Under the pieces are notes generated by a model that was not told the DNA's origin, made no database searches, and saw only the letters and a program-made list of their open reading frames with translations. A DNA stretch of 64,000 nt. Origin: Bacillota bacterium. GTDB taxonomy: Bacteria > Bacillota > Clostridia > Oscillospirales > Ruminococcaceae. This document shows, piece after piece, positions 8,035-16,730 of the stretch. Where the stretch lies: positions 248,001 through 312,000 of the forward strand of contig JAEWRN010000021.1 of NCBI GenBank assembly GCA_023460035.1. Reading direction: 5' to 3'. Numbering within the stretch: position 1 is the first letter of the stretch; each line of letters starts with the position of its first letter. The position numbers and the translations under genes are program-made.

Positions 8035-9285
8035 ATGGAGTATACGGTAAGTAAAGAATCCGCCGCGCATTTTGCCGCGCTGACCGACCTTGAAAAGGTG
8101 CAAAAAGCCCTTGCCTTTTTAAAGGCAGACCACGAGCGCTGCGTGCGCGAGCAGGTGGAGATTACAAAAATCCCCGCGCCGACCTTCCACGAAGAGCGCC
8201 GCGCCGCCTATATGGCACAGCAGTTTAAAGCGCTGGGCCTCACCGAGGTGCACACCGACGAAGTGGGCAACATCACCGGCGTGCGCAAGGGCACCGCGGG
8301 TGACGGCCGGCGCATTGTGATTGACGGCCATATGGACACCGTATACGCCGAGGACACGAAGCTGGAGCCCACCTTTGACGGCGAGTTCATCCACTGCCCC
8401 GGCATTGTGGACGACACCCGCGCGCTGGCGGCGATGCTGTCGATTTTGCGCGCGCTGAACGACGCCGGCGTGCAGACCGAAGCCGACCTTGTGTTTTTGG
8501 GCACTGTGCGCGAAGAGGGCGTGGGCGCCTTTGGCGGCTCGCGCGCGTTTTTTGAGGCGCACCCAGATACCACTGCCAGCGTGCATATGGACGGCTGCGG
8601 AGCCGCGGGCATCATTTACCAGTCTACCGGTATCAAGACGATTGGCGTGACCTTCCACGGTATTGGCGGGCATGCCTACCTTGCGTTTGGCGACATGGCA
8701 AACCCGCTGCACGCAGCGGCCCGCGCCGTTGCCAAAATTGCCGATTTGCAGGTGCCCAAAACCCCGAAAACCACCTTTTGCGTGTCGAACTTCCATGCGG
8801 GCAGCGATGCCGCCATCCACGCCATTGTGCCCGAGGCGACGATTAAGATCAACTACCGCTCTAACGGGCAAACAGAACTGGTAGAGCTGGACAAAGAGGT
8901 GTTCCGCTGCATTGAGGAAGCCTGCGCGGAGGAGAGTGCCCGCTGGGGGAAAGACACCATTACTTACACGGTGGAAACTTACTTTGATGTGCGCGCCGGT
9001 GCGCTGGACGACCATGCCCCGCTGGTAGAAGCCGCGTGGAGCGCCGCCGAATCGCTGGGCAACCAGCCGTTTTTGGTGGAGGGCGGGCCGACGAATGCGT
9101 CAATCCCCATCGGTATGGGCATCCCCGCCGTGTGCATTGGCGATGACGATGTGAACGTGTACGCCCACAATGCCGCGAAGGAGCGGTTCCCGGTGAAAAA
9201 CACCTGGCAGATGCCGCAGATGACGCTGCTGGTGGTGCTTTCTGCCGCCGGGGTGGCGGGCGGCCCGGGCAGCGTGCTGCAATAA
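8035..9285 (+). CDS. M20 family metallopeptidase
   Basis: A 416-residue zinc-dependent amidohydrolase or peptidase of the M20 family. Metal-site motifs are in order: GHMDTVY (His99, Asp101), GIVDDTRA (bridging Asp126/127) and the catalytic VREEGVGAFGG (Glu160/161). A dimerisation domain follows, and then the GGPTNASIP loop and a late VYAHNAAKE His. These enzymes cleave small peptides or acyl-amino acids in the cytosol; the exact substrate is not evident. AAGGAG is 7 bases upstream of ATG. It stands alone and ends at a terminator. Confidence 0.9.
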   Translation: MEYTVSKESAAHFAALTDLEKVQKALAFLKADHERCVREQVEITKIPAPTFHEERRAAYMAQQFKALGLTEVHTDEVGNITGVRKGTAGDGRRIVIDGHMDTVYAEDTKLEPTFDGEFIHCPGIVDDTRALAAMLSILRALNDAGVQTEADLVFLGTVREEGVGAFGGSRAFFEAHPDTTASVHMDGCGAAGIIYQSTGIKTIGVTFHGIGGHAYLAFGDMANPLHAAARAVAKIADLQVPKTPKTTFCVSNFHAGSDAAIHAIVPEATIKINYRSNGQTELVELDKEVFRCIEEACAEESARWGKDTITYTVETYFDVRAGALDDHAPLVEAAWSAAESLGNQPFLVEGGPTNASIPIGMGIPAVCIGDDDVNVYAHNAAKERFPVKNTWQMPQMTLLVVLSAAGVAGGPGSVLQ

Positions 9286-9605
9286 CCGCGGTGCGGCGCA
9301 AAACGAATAAGGCAGCCGTTTTGCGGCGAGGGGCGTAACACAAATAATTGCCGCGGGGGTGAAGCCCCTGCGGCTTTTTTGCACCTTGCCCCGGGGTAAA
9401 ACGGCAGCGGTCAGCACTGCAATTTTTGGTAAATTTGCCCACTTTTGATTGCGGGCTTTCTGCCGTAAATATAGGGTAGCGGGCCTTGCCGGGCGGGCAA
9501 AGTGCGGCTTTTTACGCCAAGGTGAAAAGGGGCCAAAACACGCTGGTAAAAGTGCCGGGTGCGTGCCCTGTGCCGCCAATACCACGAAAAGGAGACAGCC
9601 CATTC
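9286..9605 (+). other. Intergenic region before the Sel1-repeat gene
   Basis: No gene is recognised in these 320 bases. They hold the terminator of the peptidase gene (9351-9380), an AT-richer stretch with a possible TTGATT at 9445-9450, and the ribosome site AAAAGGAG (9587-9594). An open frame runs in from 9486, but its first 40 codons lack a site and look like leader. Confidence 0.5.
9351..9380 (+). terminator. Intrinsic terminator after the M20 peptidase gene
   Basis: Nine-bp stem with one G-U pair (9351-9359 with 9365-9373), 5-base loop, then C and six T. Confidence 0.8.
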
Positions 9606-12600
9606 ATGAGCGAGCAACAGAACAACCCAAACACAGAAAGCGGGCAAAACGACGCGACTTCTGTTTATATTTTAAGCCCCCAGCTGATTGCCAGTGCCGC
9701 CGCGCTGGCGGGCGCACGAAGCGAAAAGCTGCAAAAGATTATTGAGCTTGCAAACGGCGACGACCTGGATGCGCAGGAAAAGCTGGCGATTTGTTATTAT
9801 AACGGCGAGGGGGTAGAGCGGGATTATGAAAAGGCCGCCTACTGGTTTGCTCTTGCCGCAAAGCAGGGCAGCATTACCGCCCAGTACTATTTGGGCGGCT
9901 GCTACCAAAAAGGCACCGGCGTAGAGCAAAGCGATGAAAAAGCGGTGCAGTGGCTGCGCGAAGCGGCCGAGCAAAATTTTGCCCCGGCGCAGTGTGCCTA
10001 TGGCTGGTATTTAGAGCAGGGCCGCGGGGTGGTACAGGACCAGCAGGCCGCCGCGCAGTTTTACCGGCAGGCGGCCGAGCAGGGGTACGCGCAGGCACAG
10101 TGCAACCTTGGCTTTTTTTATTACCGGGGCATTGCGGTAGAGACCGATTACGAGGAAGCCGCCCAATGGTTTGCCAAGGCGGCCCAGCAGGGTGATGCGC
10201 GGGCACAGTTTTTACTGGGCGAATGCTGTGCGTTTGGCCGCGGCGTGCCGCAGGACGAAGAAAAAGCCCTTACCTGCTACCAGCATGCCGCCGAGGGTGG
10301 CTATGCGGTTGCGCAAAGCCGGCTGGGTTACCACTACTTGTATGGGCAGGGGGCGGTGCAAAACAGAGAGCAGGCTTTTTTATGGCTTTCAAAAGGGGCC
10401 GCGCAGGCCGAACCCGCCGCACAGTGCTTTTTGGGTGAGTGCTATGAATTTGGCTATGGCACAGAAAAAGACCTGCGGCAGGCGCTGGGCCTGTACCGGC
10501 AGTCTGCCGGGCAGCAGTATGCCCCGGCGCAGTGTAATTTGGGCTTTTGCTATTATGTGGGCATTGGCACCGAAGTGGATGAACAAGAGGCGGTGCGCTG
10601 GTTTGAGCTGTCGGCGCAGCAACAGTACCCGCGTGCGCAGTACCTGTTAGGGCAATGCCTGATGCTGGGCCGCGGGGCACAAAAAGACCCGGCGAAGGCA
10701 ATTGAATACCTTAGCCTTGCGGCAAACGCGGGGCATGCCGCCGCACAGGTAGACCTTGGCTGGTACTATGAAAGTGGTACCGGGGTAGAAATAAACAAAA
10801 AAAAGGCGGTGGAGCTGTACCGGCTTGCCGCAACACAGGGCTCTGCGGCGGGGCGGTGCAATTTAGGCTTTTGTTATTATATGGGTATTGGCATAGAAAC
10901 AGATGAACAAGAAGCGGTGCGCTGGTTTACGCTTGCGGCCGAGCAGCAGTACCCGCGTGCACAGTACCTGCTAGGGGAATGCCTGATGCAGGGCCGCGGG
11001 GCAGAAAAGGACCCGGCGAGGGCAATCGAATACCTCGGCCTTGCGGCAGACGCAGGGCATGTTGCCGCACAGGTAGAGCTTGGCTGGTACTGTGAAAGCG
11101 GTACGGGGGTAGAAAAGAACCCCCAAAAAGCGGTGGAGCTGTACCGGCTTGCCGCAGCACAGGGCTCTGCGGCGGGGCAGTGTAATTTGGGCTTTTGCTA
11201 TTATGTGGGCATTGGCACCGAAACGAACGAAAAAGAGGCCGCGCACTGGTTTACCCTTGCGGCCGAGCAGCAGTACCCGCGCGCACAGCTGCTGCTGGGC
11301 GAGTGCTACCAAAACGGCTTTGGCATAGAAAAAGACGCAGAAAAAGCGCTGGAGCTGTACCGGCAGGCAGCCGCCAGAGGCAACGATGCGGCACAAAACA
11401 AGCTGGGCACGCTGTACTACCGGGGCACCCTTGTAGAGCAAAACTACCAAACGGCCAGAGAGTGGTTTGAGCAGGCGGCACAGCAGGGCAACGCCCGCGC
11501 ACAGTATAACCTTGGCCAGTGCTATGAAAACGGCTACGGTATTGGGCAGGATGAAGCAAAAGCCGCAACCCATTACCAAAGTGCCGCCGCGCAGGGGGAT
11601 ACCGTGGCACAGATGGCGCTGGGGAATTTGTACGAATATGGCAAAGGGGCCAAAAAAGACCCCGAAAAAGCGTTTCGCCTGTATAGGCAGGCGGCAAGCT
11701 CGCAGAATGCACACGGCGAAAACCATGTGGCGTGGTGCTACGAATTTGGGGTGGGCACAGAAAAAAACCTCGCCGAAGCGCTGCGCTGGTACCGCATTGC
11801 CGCCGAACACGGGTATGCTGCGGCGCAGTACCACCTTGGCCGGTGGTATGAAAACGGCATAGGGGTAGAGCAAAGCGACGAAAATGCCGCCGAGTGGTAC
11901 GCCCGTGCCGCCGCGCGCGGGGAGGACCGGGCACAGTGCGCGCTTGGCACCTTTTACGCAAAAGGCCGTGGTGTGCCGCAAAATTACAATGAGGCGATCC
12001 GGCTGTATAACCTTGCCATCCGGCAAAAAAACGTGCAGGCGCACTACGAGCTTGCCGTGCTGTACCACCGCGGCGAGGGGCTGCCCAAAGACGACGAAAA
12101 AGCGGTTTGGCTGTACCGCCTTGCCGCTGAAAAGGGGCATGCAAAGGCCCGGTATGACCTTGGCCTGCTGTACGAGTACGGGGACGGCCTGCCGCAGAAC
12201 ATGGAAAAAGCGGTGCAGCTGTACCGCCTTGCCGCAAACGGGGGCAACGAAGACGCGCAGTTTAGCCTGGGCCACGCCTATGAAACAGGGCAGGGCGGGC
12301 TGAAAAAAGATTTAAAAGAAGCGGCACGGCTGTACGAGCTTGCGGCGCAAAAGGGCAATGTGCAGGCGATGAACAGCCTTGGCTACGTCTACCAAAAGGG
12401 CAAGGGCGTAAAAAAAGACCCCGCCGCCGCCATGCAGTATTACCGAAAGGCGTTTGAAAAAGGCAGCATGACGGCTGCCGTGCTGATTGGTGCCCTTTAT
12501 GAAAAGGGGCGCGGCGTGGCAAAGGACAAAACCGAGGCTGCCCGCTGGTATGCCATTGCGGCGCAAAGCGGCAACGCCGCGGCGCAAAAAGCGCTGCTGC

Positions 12601-12617
12601 GGGTGCAGCGCCGCTGA
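9606..12617 (+). CDS. Giant Sel1-like repeat (SLR/TPR) protein
   Basis: A 1003-residue protein made almost wholly of Sel1-type helical repeats. About 26 units of 36 residues run from about residue 60 to the end, each following A..G.A.AQ..LG..Y..G.GV..D..KA..WY..AA. No signal peptide or membrane segment is seen, so it should be cytosolic. Sel1 repeats form a solenoid for protein-protein contacts; no enzymatic domain is present. The start at 9606 (MSEQQNN) is chosen for AAAAGGAG 11 bases upstream; the frame is open to 9486. In the middle, sets of three units are repeated at 324-bp spacing. It is a single gene with terminators on both sides; partner unknown. Confidence 0.9.
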   Translation: MSEQQNNPNTESGQNDATSVYILSPQLIASAAALAGARSEKLQKIIELANGDDLDAQEKLAICYYNGEGVERDYEKAAYWFALAAKQGSITAQYYLGGCYQKGTGVEQSDEKAVQWLREAAEQNFAPAQCAYGWYLEQGRGVVQDQQAAAQFYRQAAEQGYAQAQCNLGFFYYRGIAVETDYEEAAQWFAKAAQQGDARAQFLLGECCAFGRGVPQDEEKALTCYQHAAEGGYAVAQSRLGYHYLYGQGAVQNREQAFLWLSKGAAQAEPAAQCFLGECYEFGYGTEKDLRQALGLYRQSAGQQYAPAQCNLGFCYYVGIGTEVDEQEAVRWFELSAQQQYPRAQYLLGQCLMLGRGAQKDPAKAIEYLSLAANAGHAAAQVDLGWYYESGTGVEINKKKAVELYRLAATQGSAAGRCNLGFCYYMGIGIETDEQEAVRWFTLAAEQQYPRAQYLLGECLMQGRGAEKDPARAIEYLGLAADAGHVAAQVELGWYCESGTGVEKNPQKAVELYRLAAAQGSAAGQCNLGFCYYVGIGTETNEKEAAHWFTLAAEQQYPRAQLLLGECYQNGFGIEKDAEKALELYRQAAARGNDAAQNKLGTLYYRGTLVEQNYQTAREWFEQAAQQGNARAQYNLGQCYENGYGIGQDEAKAATHYQSAAAQGDTVAQMALGNLYEYGKGAKKDPEKAFRLYRQAASSQNAHGENHVAWCYEFGVGTEKNLAEALRWYRIAAEHGYAAAQYHLGRWYENGIGVEQSDENAAEWYARAAARGEDRAQCALGTFYAKGRGVPQNYNEAIRLYNLAIRQKNVQAHYELAVLYHRGEGLPKDDEKAVWLYRLAAEKGHAKARYDLGLLYEYGDGLPQNMEKAVQLYRLAANGGNEDAQFSLGHAYETGQGGLKKDLKEAARLYELAAQKGNVQAMNSLGYVYQKGKGVKKDPAAAMQYYRKAFEKGSMTAAVLIGALYEKGRGVAKDKTEAARWYAIAAQSGNAAAQKALLRVQRR
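10533..11290 (+). repeat. 324-bp higher-order repeat within the Sel1 gene
   Basis: A block of three Sel1 units is repeated at exactly 324-bp spacing, with equivalent positions at 10533, 10857 and 11181. The third copy is partial. Encoded landmarks such as LGFCYY, EAVRWF and QQYPRAQ recur. This points to recent in-frame duplication. Confidence 0.85.
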
Positions 12618-12716
12618 GCGGCCGCCCTGCCGGGCAGTTACCCGGCGGCGGCACCCGGCTTTGCCAATGCCCACCGTGATTTGATGTGCCGGCACAGCTC
12701 AGCTTAAAAAGAAAAA

Positions 12717-12768
12717 GTACAACACCCCGGCGGGCCCTCAAAAAAGGCCTGCCGGGGTGTTGTACTTT
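12717..12768. terminator. Bidirectional terminator between the Sel1 gene and nrdG
   Basis: Fifteen-base arms (12717-12731 and 12751-12765), with an A-rich flank on the left and TTTGT on the right. The two genes converge here. Confidence 0.8.
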
Positions 12769-12784
12769 GTGTGCAAGGTTCGTT

Positions 12785-13321
12785 TTATGGATGTGCCGGG
12801 GCGTCTTCGCCCACCCAGCGCGGTGCGGCGCACCACACCGCGGCCCCCTGCGCAAGGCTTTGGGGCACGTTTAAAATGCGCTGGTTTTTGCTGCCGCGAA
12901 ACAGCAGCGACAAGCTGCGCTGTGCCAGCACAAACGGGCCGTCAATCAGCACGTCCAGCGCGTTTAGCAGCGCGCGGGTGTCGGGGTCGGTTTTGGCCAT
13001 TTCCAGCAGTTGTTCCAGCGTGTAACCGGTGTAAGACGCCACCTCGTACCCCGCATCTTTTAACAGCGTGGCAAGCCGGGCAAACCCGGCTGCCTGCGCA
13101 AACGGTTCGCCGCCCGAAAAGGTGACCCCCCTGGCCAGCGGGTTGCGCTGGATTTGGGCAAACAGCGCTTCGGCGCTCATCAGCGTGCCGCCCTCAAAGG
13201 CCCAGGTCTCCGGGTTGTGGCAGCCCTTGCAGTGGTGGGGGCAGCCCTGGCCGAAAACCGTCACCCGGATGCCCGGCCCGTCCACGATTGAATCGTTCGC
13301 AATGCCTGCAACGCGAATCAT
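12785..13321 (-). CDS. nrdG: Anaerobic ribonucleotide reductase activating protein (radical SAM)
   Basis: A 178-residue radical SAM activase that makes the glycyl radical on class III RNR. The iron-sulfur cluster motif CPHHCKGC (Cys27, Cys31, Cys34) and the SGGEPF SAM loop are present. The short length is typical of NrdG. The start at 13321 (MIRVAGIAN) overlaps the stop of the small glycyl-radical gene by ATGA, so translation is coupled to its likely substrate. The longer upstream frame is rejected because of that overlap. It is the last gene of the nrdD operon. Confidence 0.93.
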   Translation of the reverse strand: MIRVAGIANDSIVDGPGIRVTVFGQGCPHHCKGCHNPETWAFEGGTLMSAEALFAQIQRNPLARGVTFSGGEPFAQAAGFARLATLLKDAGYEVASYTGYTLEQLLEMAKTDPDTRALLNALDVLIDGPFVLAQRSLSLLFRGSKNQRILNVPQSLAQGAAVWCAAPRWVGEDAPAHP

Positions 13322-13470
13322 TTTGCAAGCCCGTGTTTGACGCGGTCGCGCTCTTCGGCGCGCTTTGCGTCGTTCCATTTGTCCATGGTGCCCACAAGGT
13401 ACCCGGTAATGCGGCGAATGCGCTCGAAGCCGATATCTTTACCAACGGTTTTGTTTTCATTGATCGACAT
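13318..13470 (-). CDS. Stand-alone glycyl-radical domain of class III RNR
   Basis: A 50-residue protein (start MSINENKTVGK) that corresponds to the missing C-terminus of NrdD. RRITGYLVG holds the glycyl-radical residue (Gly23), and WNDAKRAEERDRVKH matches the tail of single-chain NrdD proteins. It has its own ribosome site, AAAAAAGGAG, 9 bases upstream, and overlaps nrdG by ATGA. It lies in the same reading frame as nrdD, separated by one TAA and an otherwise open 57-base linker. Inference: it docks onto the NrdD body and receives the radical from NrdG. An alternative is a repair spare part like YfiD/GrcA, but the large subunit has no radical motif of its own. Confidence 0.85.
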   Translation of the reverse strand: MSINENKTVGKDIGFERIRRITGYLVGTMDKWNDAKRAEERDRVKHGLAK

Positions 13471-13527
13471 AATAAAACACTCCTTTTTTAGCGGCAGGTA
13501 AGTGAATGAGAAAAGCAAGTGCGGCGC

Positions 13528-15834
13528 TTATTCGCAGCCGCAGAAGTGGGGCACGCCCGGGTATTTTTTGCGCAGCTGATCCAGCTTTTCGGCGCTGACC
13601 TCTTCGCCCTCGCGCCGCCCGCAGCGGGGGCACACGTCGCCAATGACGCCCACATAGCCGCACACCGGGTCGCGGTCTACCGGGTGGTTAATCGAGCCAT
13701 AGCCCACGCCCGCGTCGTGCATGCAGCGCACGACGGCCTCAAACGCCTCGACGTTGTTTGCGGTGTCGCCGTCCAGCTCGACATAGGTGATGTGCCCGGC
13801 GTTGGTAAACGCGTGGTACGGGGCCTCGAGGTTGATTTTGTCGTAGGCCGAAATGGGGTACCACACCGGGATGTGGAAGCTGTTGGTGTAGTACTCGCGG
13901 TCGGTGACGCCGGGGATGCTGCCGTACCGCTTTTGGTCCATGCGCACAAAGCGGCCAGAAAGCCCCTCTGCCGGAGTGCCCAGCAGCGAAAAGTTCATCT
14001 GGTACTGCTTGCTTTTGGCGTCGCAAAAATCGCGCATATGCCCGATGATGGCAAGGCCCTTTTGCTGCATTTCGGCGCTTTCGCCGTGGTGGTGGCCGTA
14101 CAGTGCGGTCAGCGTTTCGGCAAGGCCGATGAAGCCGATGGACAGTGTACCGTGCTTGAGCACCTCGCGCACCTCGTCGTTCGGGCCCAGCTTTTCGCTG
14201 TCCAGCCAAACGCCCTGCCCCATTAAGAACGGGTAGTTGTACACCCGCTTGCTGGCCTGAATTTCAAAGCGGTCCAGCAGCTGACCCGCCACCAGCTCCA
14301 TCATGTCGTCGAGCTTTTTGTAAAACAGTGCTTCGTCGCCGTGGCTTTCCAGCGCAAGGCGTGGCAGGTTGATGGAGGTAAACGACAGGTTGCCGCGCGA
14401 GTAGGCAATTTCGCGGCTAGGGTCAAACACGTTGCCCATGACGCGGGTGCGGCAGCCCATGGTGGCCACTTCGGTCTCCGGGTGACCGGGCTTGTAGTAT
14501 TGCAGGTTAAACGGCGCGTCCTCAAAAATATAGTTCGGGAACAGCCGTTTGGCGCTGACCTGGCACGACAGCTTGAACAGGTCGTAGTTGGGGTCGCCCT
14601 CGTTGTAGTTGACCCCCTCTTTCACCTTGAAAATGTGAATGGGGAAGATGGCGGTCTCGCCGTGGCCCAGCCCGGCATCGGTGGCAAGCAGAATGTTGCG
14701 GATGGCCATGCGGCCCTCCGGCGTGGTGTCGGTGCCGTAATTGATGCTGGAAAACGGGGTTTGTGCCCCGGCACGGGAGTGCATCGTGTTGAGGTTGTGC
14801 ACAAAGCCCTCCATCGCCTGATAGGTGGCGCGGTCGGTCGCGCGCTCGGCCCGGCGGCGGGAGGAGGAGACAATGCGCTGTGCGGCGGCAGGGCCCACCT
14901 TGCCGGAGTCGGTCAGCAGCGCAACCACCGCATGGTCAAACGCGGCGGCATCGGCATCGTCGCGCCCGGACGAAAGGCGGGCGGCGTGGCCCTGCTTTGC
15001 CACGGCCTGCGCCAGAAGGCTTTGCACAAAGGCGGTTTCGTTTGGTACTTCGGTCAAATCCTCCAGCGACTCGACCAGCTTTGCCTCGTAGTTTTTAATA
15101 AAGGTTTTTGCAACGCCGTCGGCCATGGCGTAATCAAAGTTCGGCACGCCCTGCCCGCCATGCTGGTCGTTTTGGTTTGACTGAATGGCAATGGCCGCAA
15201 GCGCCGCATAGCTTGCAATGCTCTGCGGTTCGCGCAGAAAGCCGTGCCCGGTGGAAAACCCGCCCTCAAACAGCCGCAGCAGGTCAATCTGTGTGCAGGT
15301 GGTGGTCAGCGCGTAAAAATCAAAATCATGGATATGAATGTCGCCGCCGCGGTGCGCCTTTGCCTGTTGCTCGGTGAGCAGGTAGTTTTCATTATAGGCC
15401 TTTGCACCGGCGGTGCCGATTTGCAGCATGCTGCCCATGGCGGTGTTGCCGTCAATGTTGGCGTTGTCGCGCTTCATATCGCTCATGCGGGCGTCCACAT
15501 TTGTAATCTCGTCGATGGCTTTCATCAGCGAGGTGTTGGCCTCACGGATGCGGGTGCGGGACGCGCGGTAGACGATGTAGCGCTTGGCGGCTTCGTCAAA
15601 GCCCTCGTGCATCAGTTGCTGCTCGACAGCGTCCTGAATCTGCTCGACAGTGGGCGGGGTGTCACTGCTTTGCCCCGCAAGGCGGGCGCCCACCGCGGCG
15701 GCAATGCCCGCGGCGGCAGCGTCGTTTGGGGTGCCTGCGGCAGCGAGAGACTTTGCAATGGCGGCGGCGATTTTGGTTTCGTCGTACGGCACGGTGCGGC
15801 CGTCCCGCTTGAGAATTGTGGTTAAGTTGGGCAT
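13528..15834 (-). CDS. nrdD: Anaerobic ribonucleoside-triphosphate reductase, large part lacking the glycyl-radical domain
   Basis: A 768-residue NrdD that reduces NTPs to dNTPs without oxygen. An ATP-cone starts the protein (TTILKRDGRTVPYDE, about residues 1-95). The catalytic barrel has the Cys motifs TTTCTQIDL (near 180) and MGCRTRVMGN (near 460). A C-terminal zinc-ribbon-like stretch holds VCGYVGVIGDVCPRCGR and ends FCGCE. The chain stops there: the RVxGY glycyl-radical segment is encoded by the next small gene. The GCR type suggests the formate-dependent subgroup, by family analogy only. Start at 15834 has AGGAGGA 7 bases upstream. The leader carries a promoter, a candidate NrdR site and a terminator-like hairpin. 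Confidence 0.93.
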   Translation of the reverse strand: MPNLTTILKRDGRTVPYDETKIAAAIAKSLAAAGTPNDAAAAGIAAAVGARLAGQSSDTPPTVEQIQDAVEQQLMHEGFDEAAKRYIVYRASRTRIREANTSLMKAIDEITNVDARMSDMKRDNANIDGNTAMGSMLQIGTAGAKAYNENYLLTEQQAKAHRGGDIHIHDFDFYALTTTCTQIDLLRLFEGGFSTGHGFLREPQSIASYAALAAIAIQSNQNDQHGGQGVPNFDYAMADGVAKTFIKNYEAKLVESLEDLTEVPNETAFVQSLLAQAVAKQGHAARLSSGRDDADAAAFDHAVVALLTDSGKVGPAAAQRIVSSSRRRAERATDRATYQAMEGFVHNLNTMHSRAGAQTPFSSINYGTDTTPEGRMAIRNILLATDAGLGHGETAIFPIHIFKVKEGVNYNEGDPNYDLFKLSCQVSAKRLFPNYIFEDAPFNLQYYKPGHPETEVATMGCRTRVMGNVFDPSREIAYSRGNLSFTSINLPRLALESHGDEALFYKKLDDMMELVAGQLLDRFEIQASKRVYNYPFLMGQGVWLDSEKLGPNDEVREVLKHGTLSIGFIGLAETLTALYGHHHGESAEMQQKGLAIIGHMRDFCDAKSKQYQMNFSLLGTPAEGLSGRFVRMDQKRYGSIPGVTDREYYTNSFHIPVWYPISAYDKINLEAPYHAFTNAGHITYVELDGDTANNVEAFEAVVRCMHDAGVGYGSINHPVDRDPVCGYVGVIGDVCPRCGRREGEEVSAEKLDQLRKKYPGVPHFCGCE

Positions 15835-15909
15835 GAAGATTCCTCCTGTTTTTGCCGGTATATCAACGGGCAGCGGCCCAAAAATGGCGGCCAAAACCCG
15901 AAAAACGTG

Positions 15910-15945
15910 AAAAAAAGCGGCGGTCAGAGGTGCGCCCCTGCCGCC
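15910..15945 (-). terminator. Terminator-like hairpin in the nrdD leader (candidate attenuator)
   Basis: On the minus strand, an 11-bp GC stem (15935-15945 with 15919-15930, one bulged base) around a 4-base loop is followed by GC and seven T (15916-15910). It sits about 45-80 bases after the predicted transcription start and 76 bases before the nrdD ATG, so it would stop transcription unless opened. Confidence 0.6.
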
Positions 15946-15995
15946 AGCGGCCGCCGCAGCTGCTGCCGCGAAAGCCATATTTAGTTTATAACAAT

Positions 15996-16025
15996 AGTAT
16001 ACACCGCTACATCTTGTAGTGTCAA
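15996..16025 (-). promoter_or_regulatory. nrdD promoter with candidate NrdR box
   Basis: On the minus strand, TTGACA (16020-16025), an 18-base spacer and TATACT (15996-16001). The spacer holds the palindrome CTACA-TCT-TGTAG (16007-16019), overlapping the promoter as a repressor site would. The same 11 bases, CTACATCTTGT, recur before the second nrdD gene at 29140-29150. NrdR assignment is by resemblance. Confidence 0.65.
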
Positions 16026-16076
16026 CGGGGAATAGTGTATAAAAACCCCCACAGAACTTGGCAAAACTGTCCCAAA

Positions 16077-16105
16077 TTGCCAAAGCTGCAAGAGTAGAGT
16101 ATAAT
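16077..16105 (+). promoter_or_regulatory. Promoter of the YgjP-like metallopeptidase gene
   Basis: TTGCCA (16077-16082), 17-base spacer, TATAAT (16100-16105), about 50 bases before the ATG. Confidence 0.7.
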
Positions 16106-16154
16106 GAAAAACCAGTCGAAAAGCAAGTAAAAAACAGGGTAAAGGGGGCAGCGG

Positions 16155-16730
16155 ATGCAGCGCAGCGTGTGGGCCGGCGGCGGGCTTGTAGAGTATGAGC
16201 TGACGGTCAAAAAAGTAAAAAACATCAACCTGCGCGTGTCCCCGCAGGGCGATGTGCGGGTGAGCGCCCCCCGCCGGGTGCCACTGGGGGAGGTCGACCG
16301 GTTTGTGGCCTCCCGCGCGGGGTGGATTGACGCGGCGCGCCGCCGTGTTGCCGTGCGTGCGGCCGCGGCACCGGCACCCTGCAACCTGAGCGATGCGCAG
16401 TGCATGCAGGTGTTTCGCCCCTACCTTGAAAAGTATTACCCGGTGTTTGAAAAGACACTGGGCGCGCCGCCGCAGATCGTGCTGAAAACCCTGAAATCGA
16501 TGTGGGGTATCTGCCGGCCGGCAAAAAAGCAAATCACGCTGAACCGCCGCCTTGCCCAGCAGCCCGCGGCTGCGGTGGAATATGTGGTGCTGCACGAGTA
16601 TCTGCACTTTTGGTACCCGGACCACGGCAAGGCATTTCACCGCGCGCTCGACCGCCTGATGCCCGACAACCGCCAGCGCCGCGCGCTGCTGCGCATGGCA
16701 ACGACGCAGCAAAAAACTGCTGTGGATTGA
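16155..16730 (+). CDS. YgjP-like (DUF45) metallopeptidase domain protein
   Basis: A 191-residue protein of the YgjP/DUF45 group (PF01863), related to minigluzincins. The N-terminal half is basic with beta strands (VKNINLRVSPQGDVRVSAP). The zinc motif HEYLHFWYPDHGKAF, near residues 147-161, has the HExxH and a downstream His. Substrates are unknown. AAAGGGGG precedes the ATG. The promoter of the downstream flippase gene overlaps its stop codon. Confidence 0.85.
   Translation: MQRSVWAGGGLVEYELTVKKVKNINLRVSPQGDVRVSAPRRVPLGEVDRFVASRAGWIDAARRRVAVRAAAAPAPCNLSDAQCMQVFRPYLEKYYPVFEKTLGAPPQIVLKTLKSMWGICRPAKKQITLNRRLAQQPAAAVEYVVLHEYLHFWYPDHGKAFHRALDRLMPDNRQRRALLRMATTQQKTAVD

Larger units (their letters stand above)
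15835..16154. other. Divergent regulatory region between nrdD and the YgjP-like gene
   Basis: No gene is seen in these 320 bases. They contain the nrdD leader (about 155 bases with a hairpin at 15910-15945), the nrdD promoter with its palindromic element (15996-16025), and the opposing promoter for the metallopeptidase (16077-16105). TAGTGTAT occurs again at 16033-16040. Confidence 0.7.

Noticed and set aside
10971..12275. Long minus-strand open frames opposite the Sel1-repeat gene
   Set aside because: They mirror the repeats of the sense gene, are rich in Arg, Pro and Cys, and lack ribosome sites.
13470..13530. Sequencing frameshift as the reason for the split nrdD
   Set aside because: Both parts are in the same frame and only a TAA separates them. 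The linker contains a well-placed ribosome site and the small gene overlaps nrdG by ATGA, so an independent gene is more likely than an error.
13528..13600. VCGYVG near the end of NrdD as a glycyl-radical motif
   Set aside because: It is followed by CPRCGR, as in the zinc-ribbon segment, and lacks the tail that follows the radical glycine; the true motif RRITGYLVG is in the next gene.
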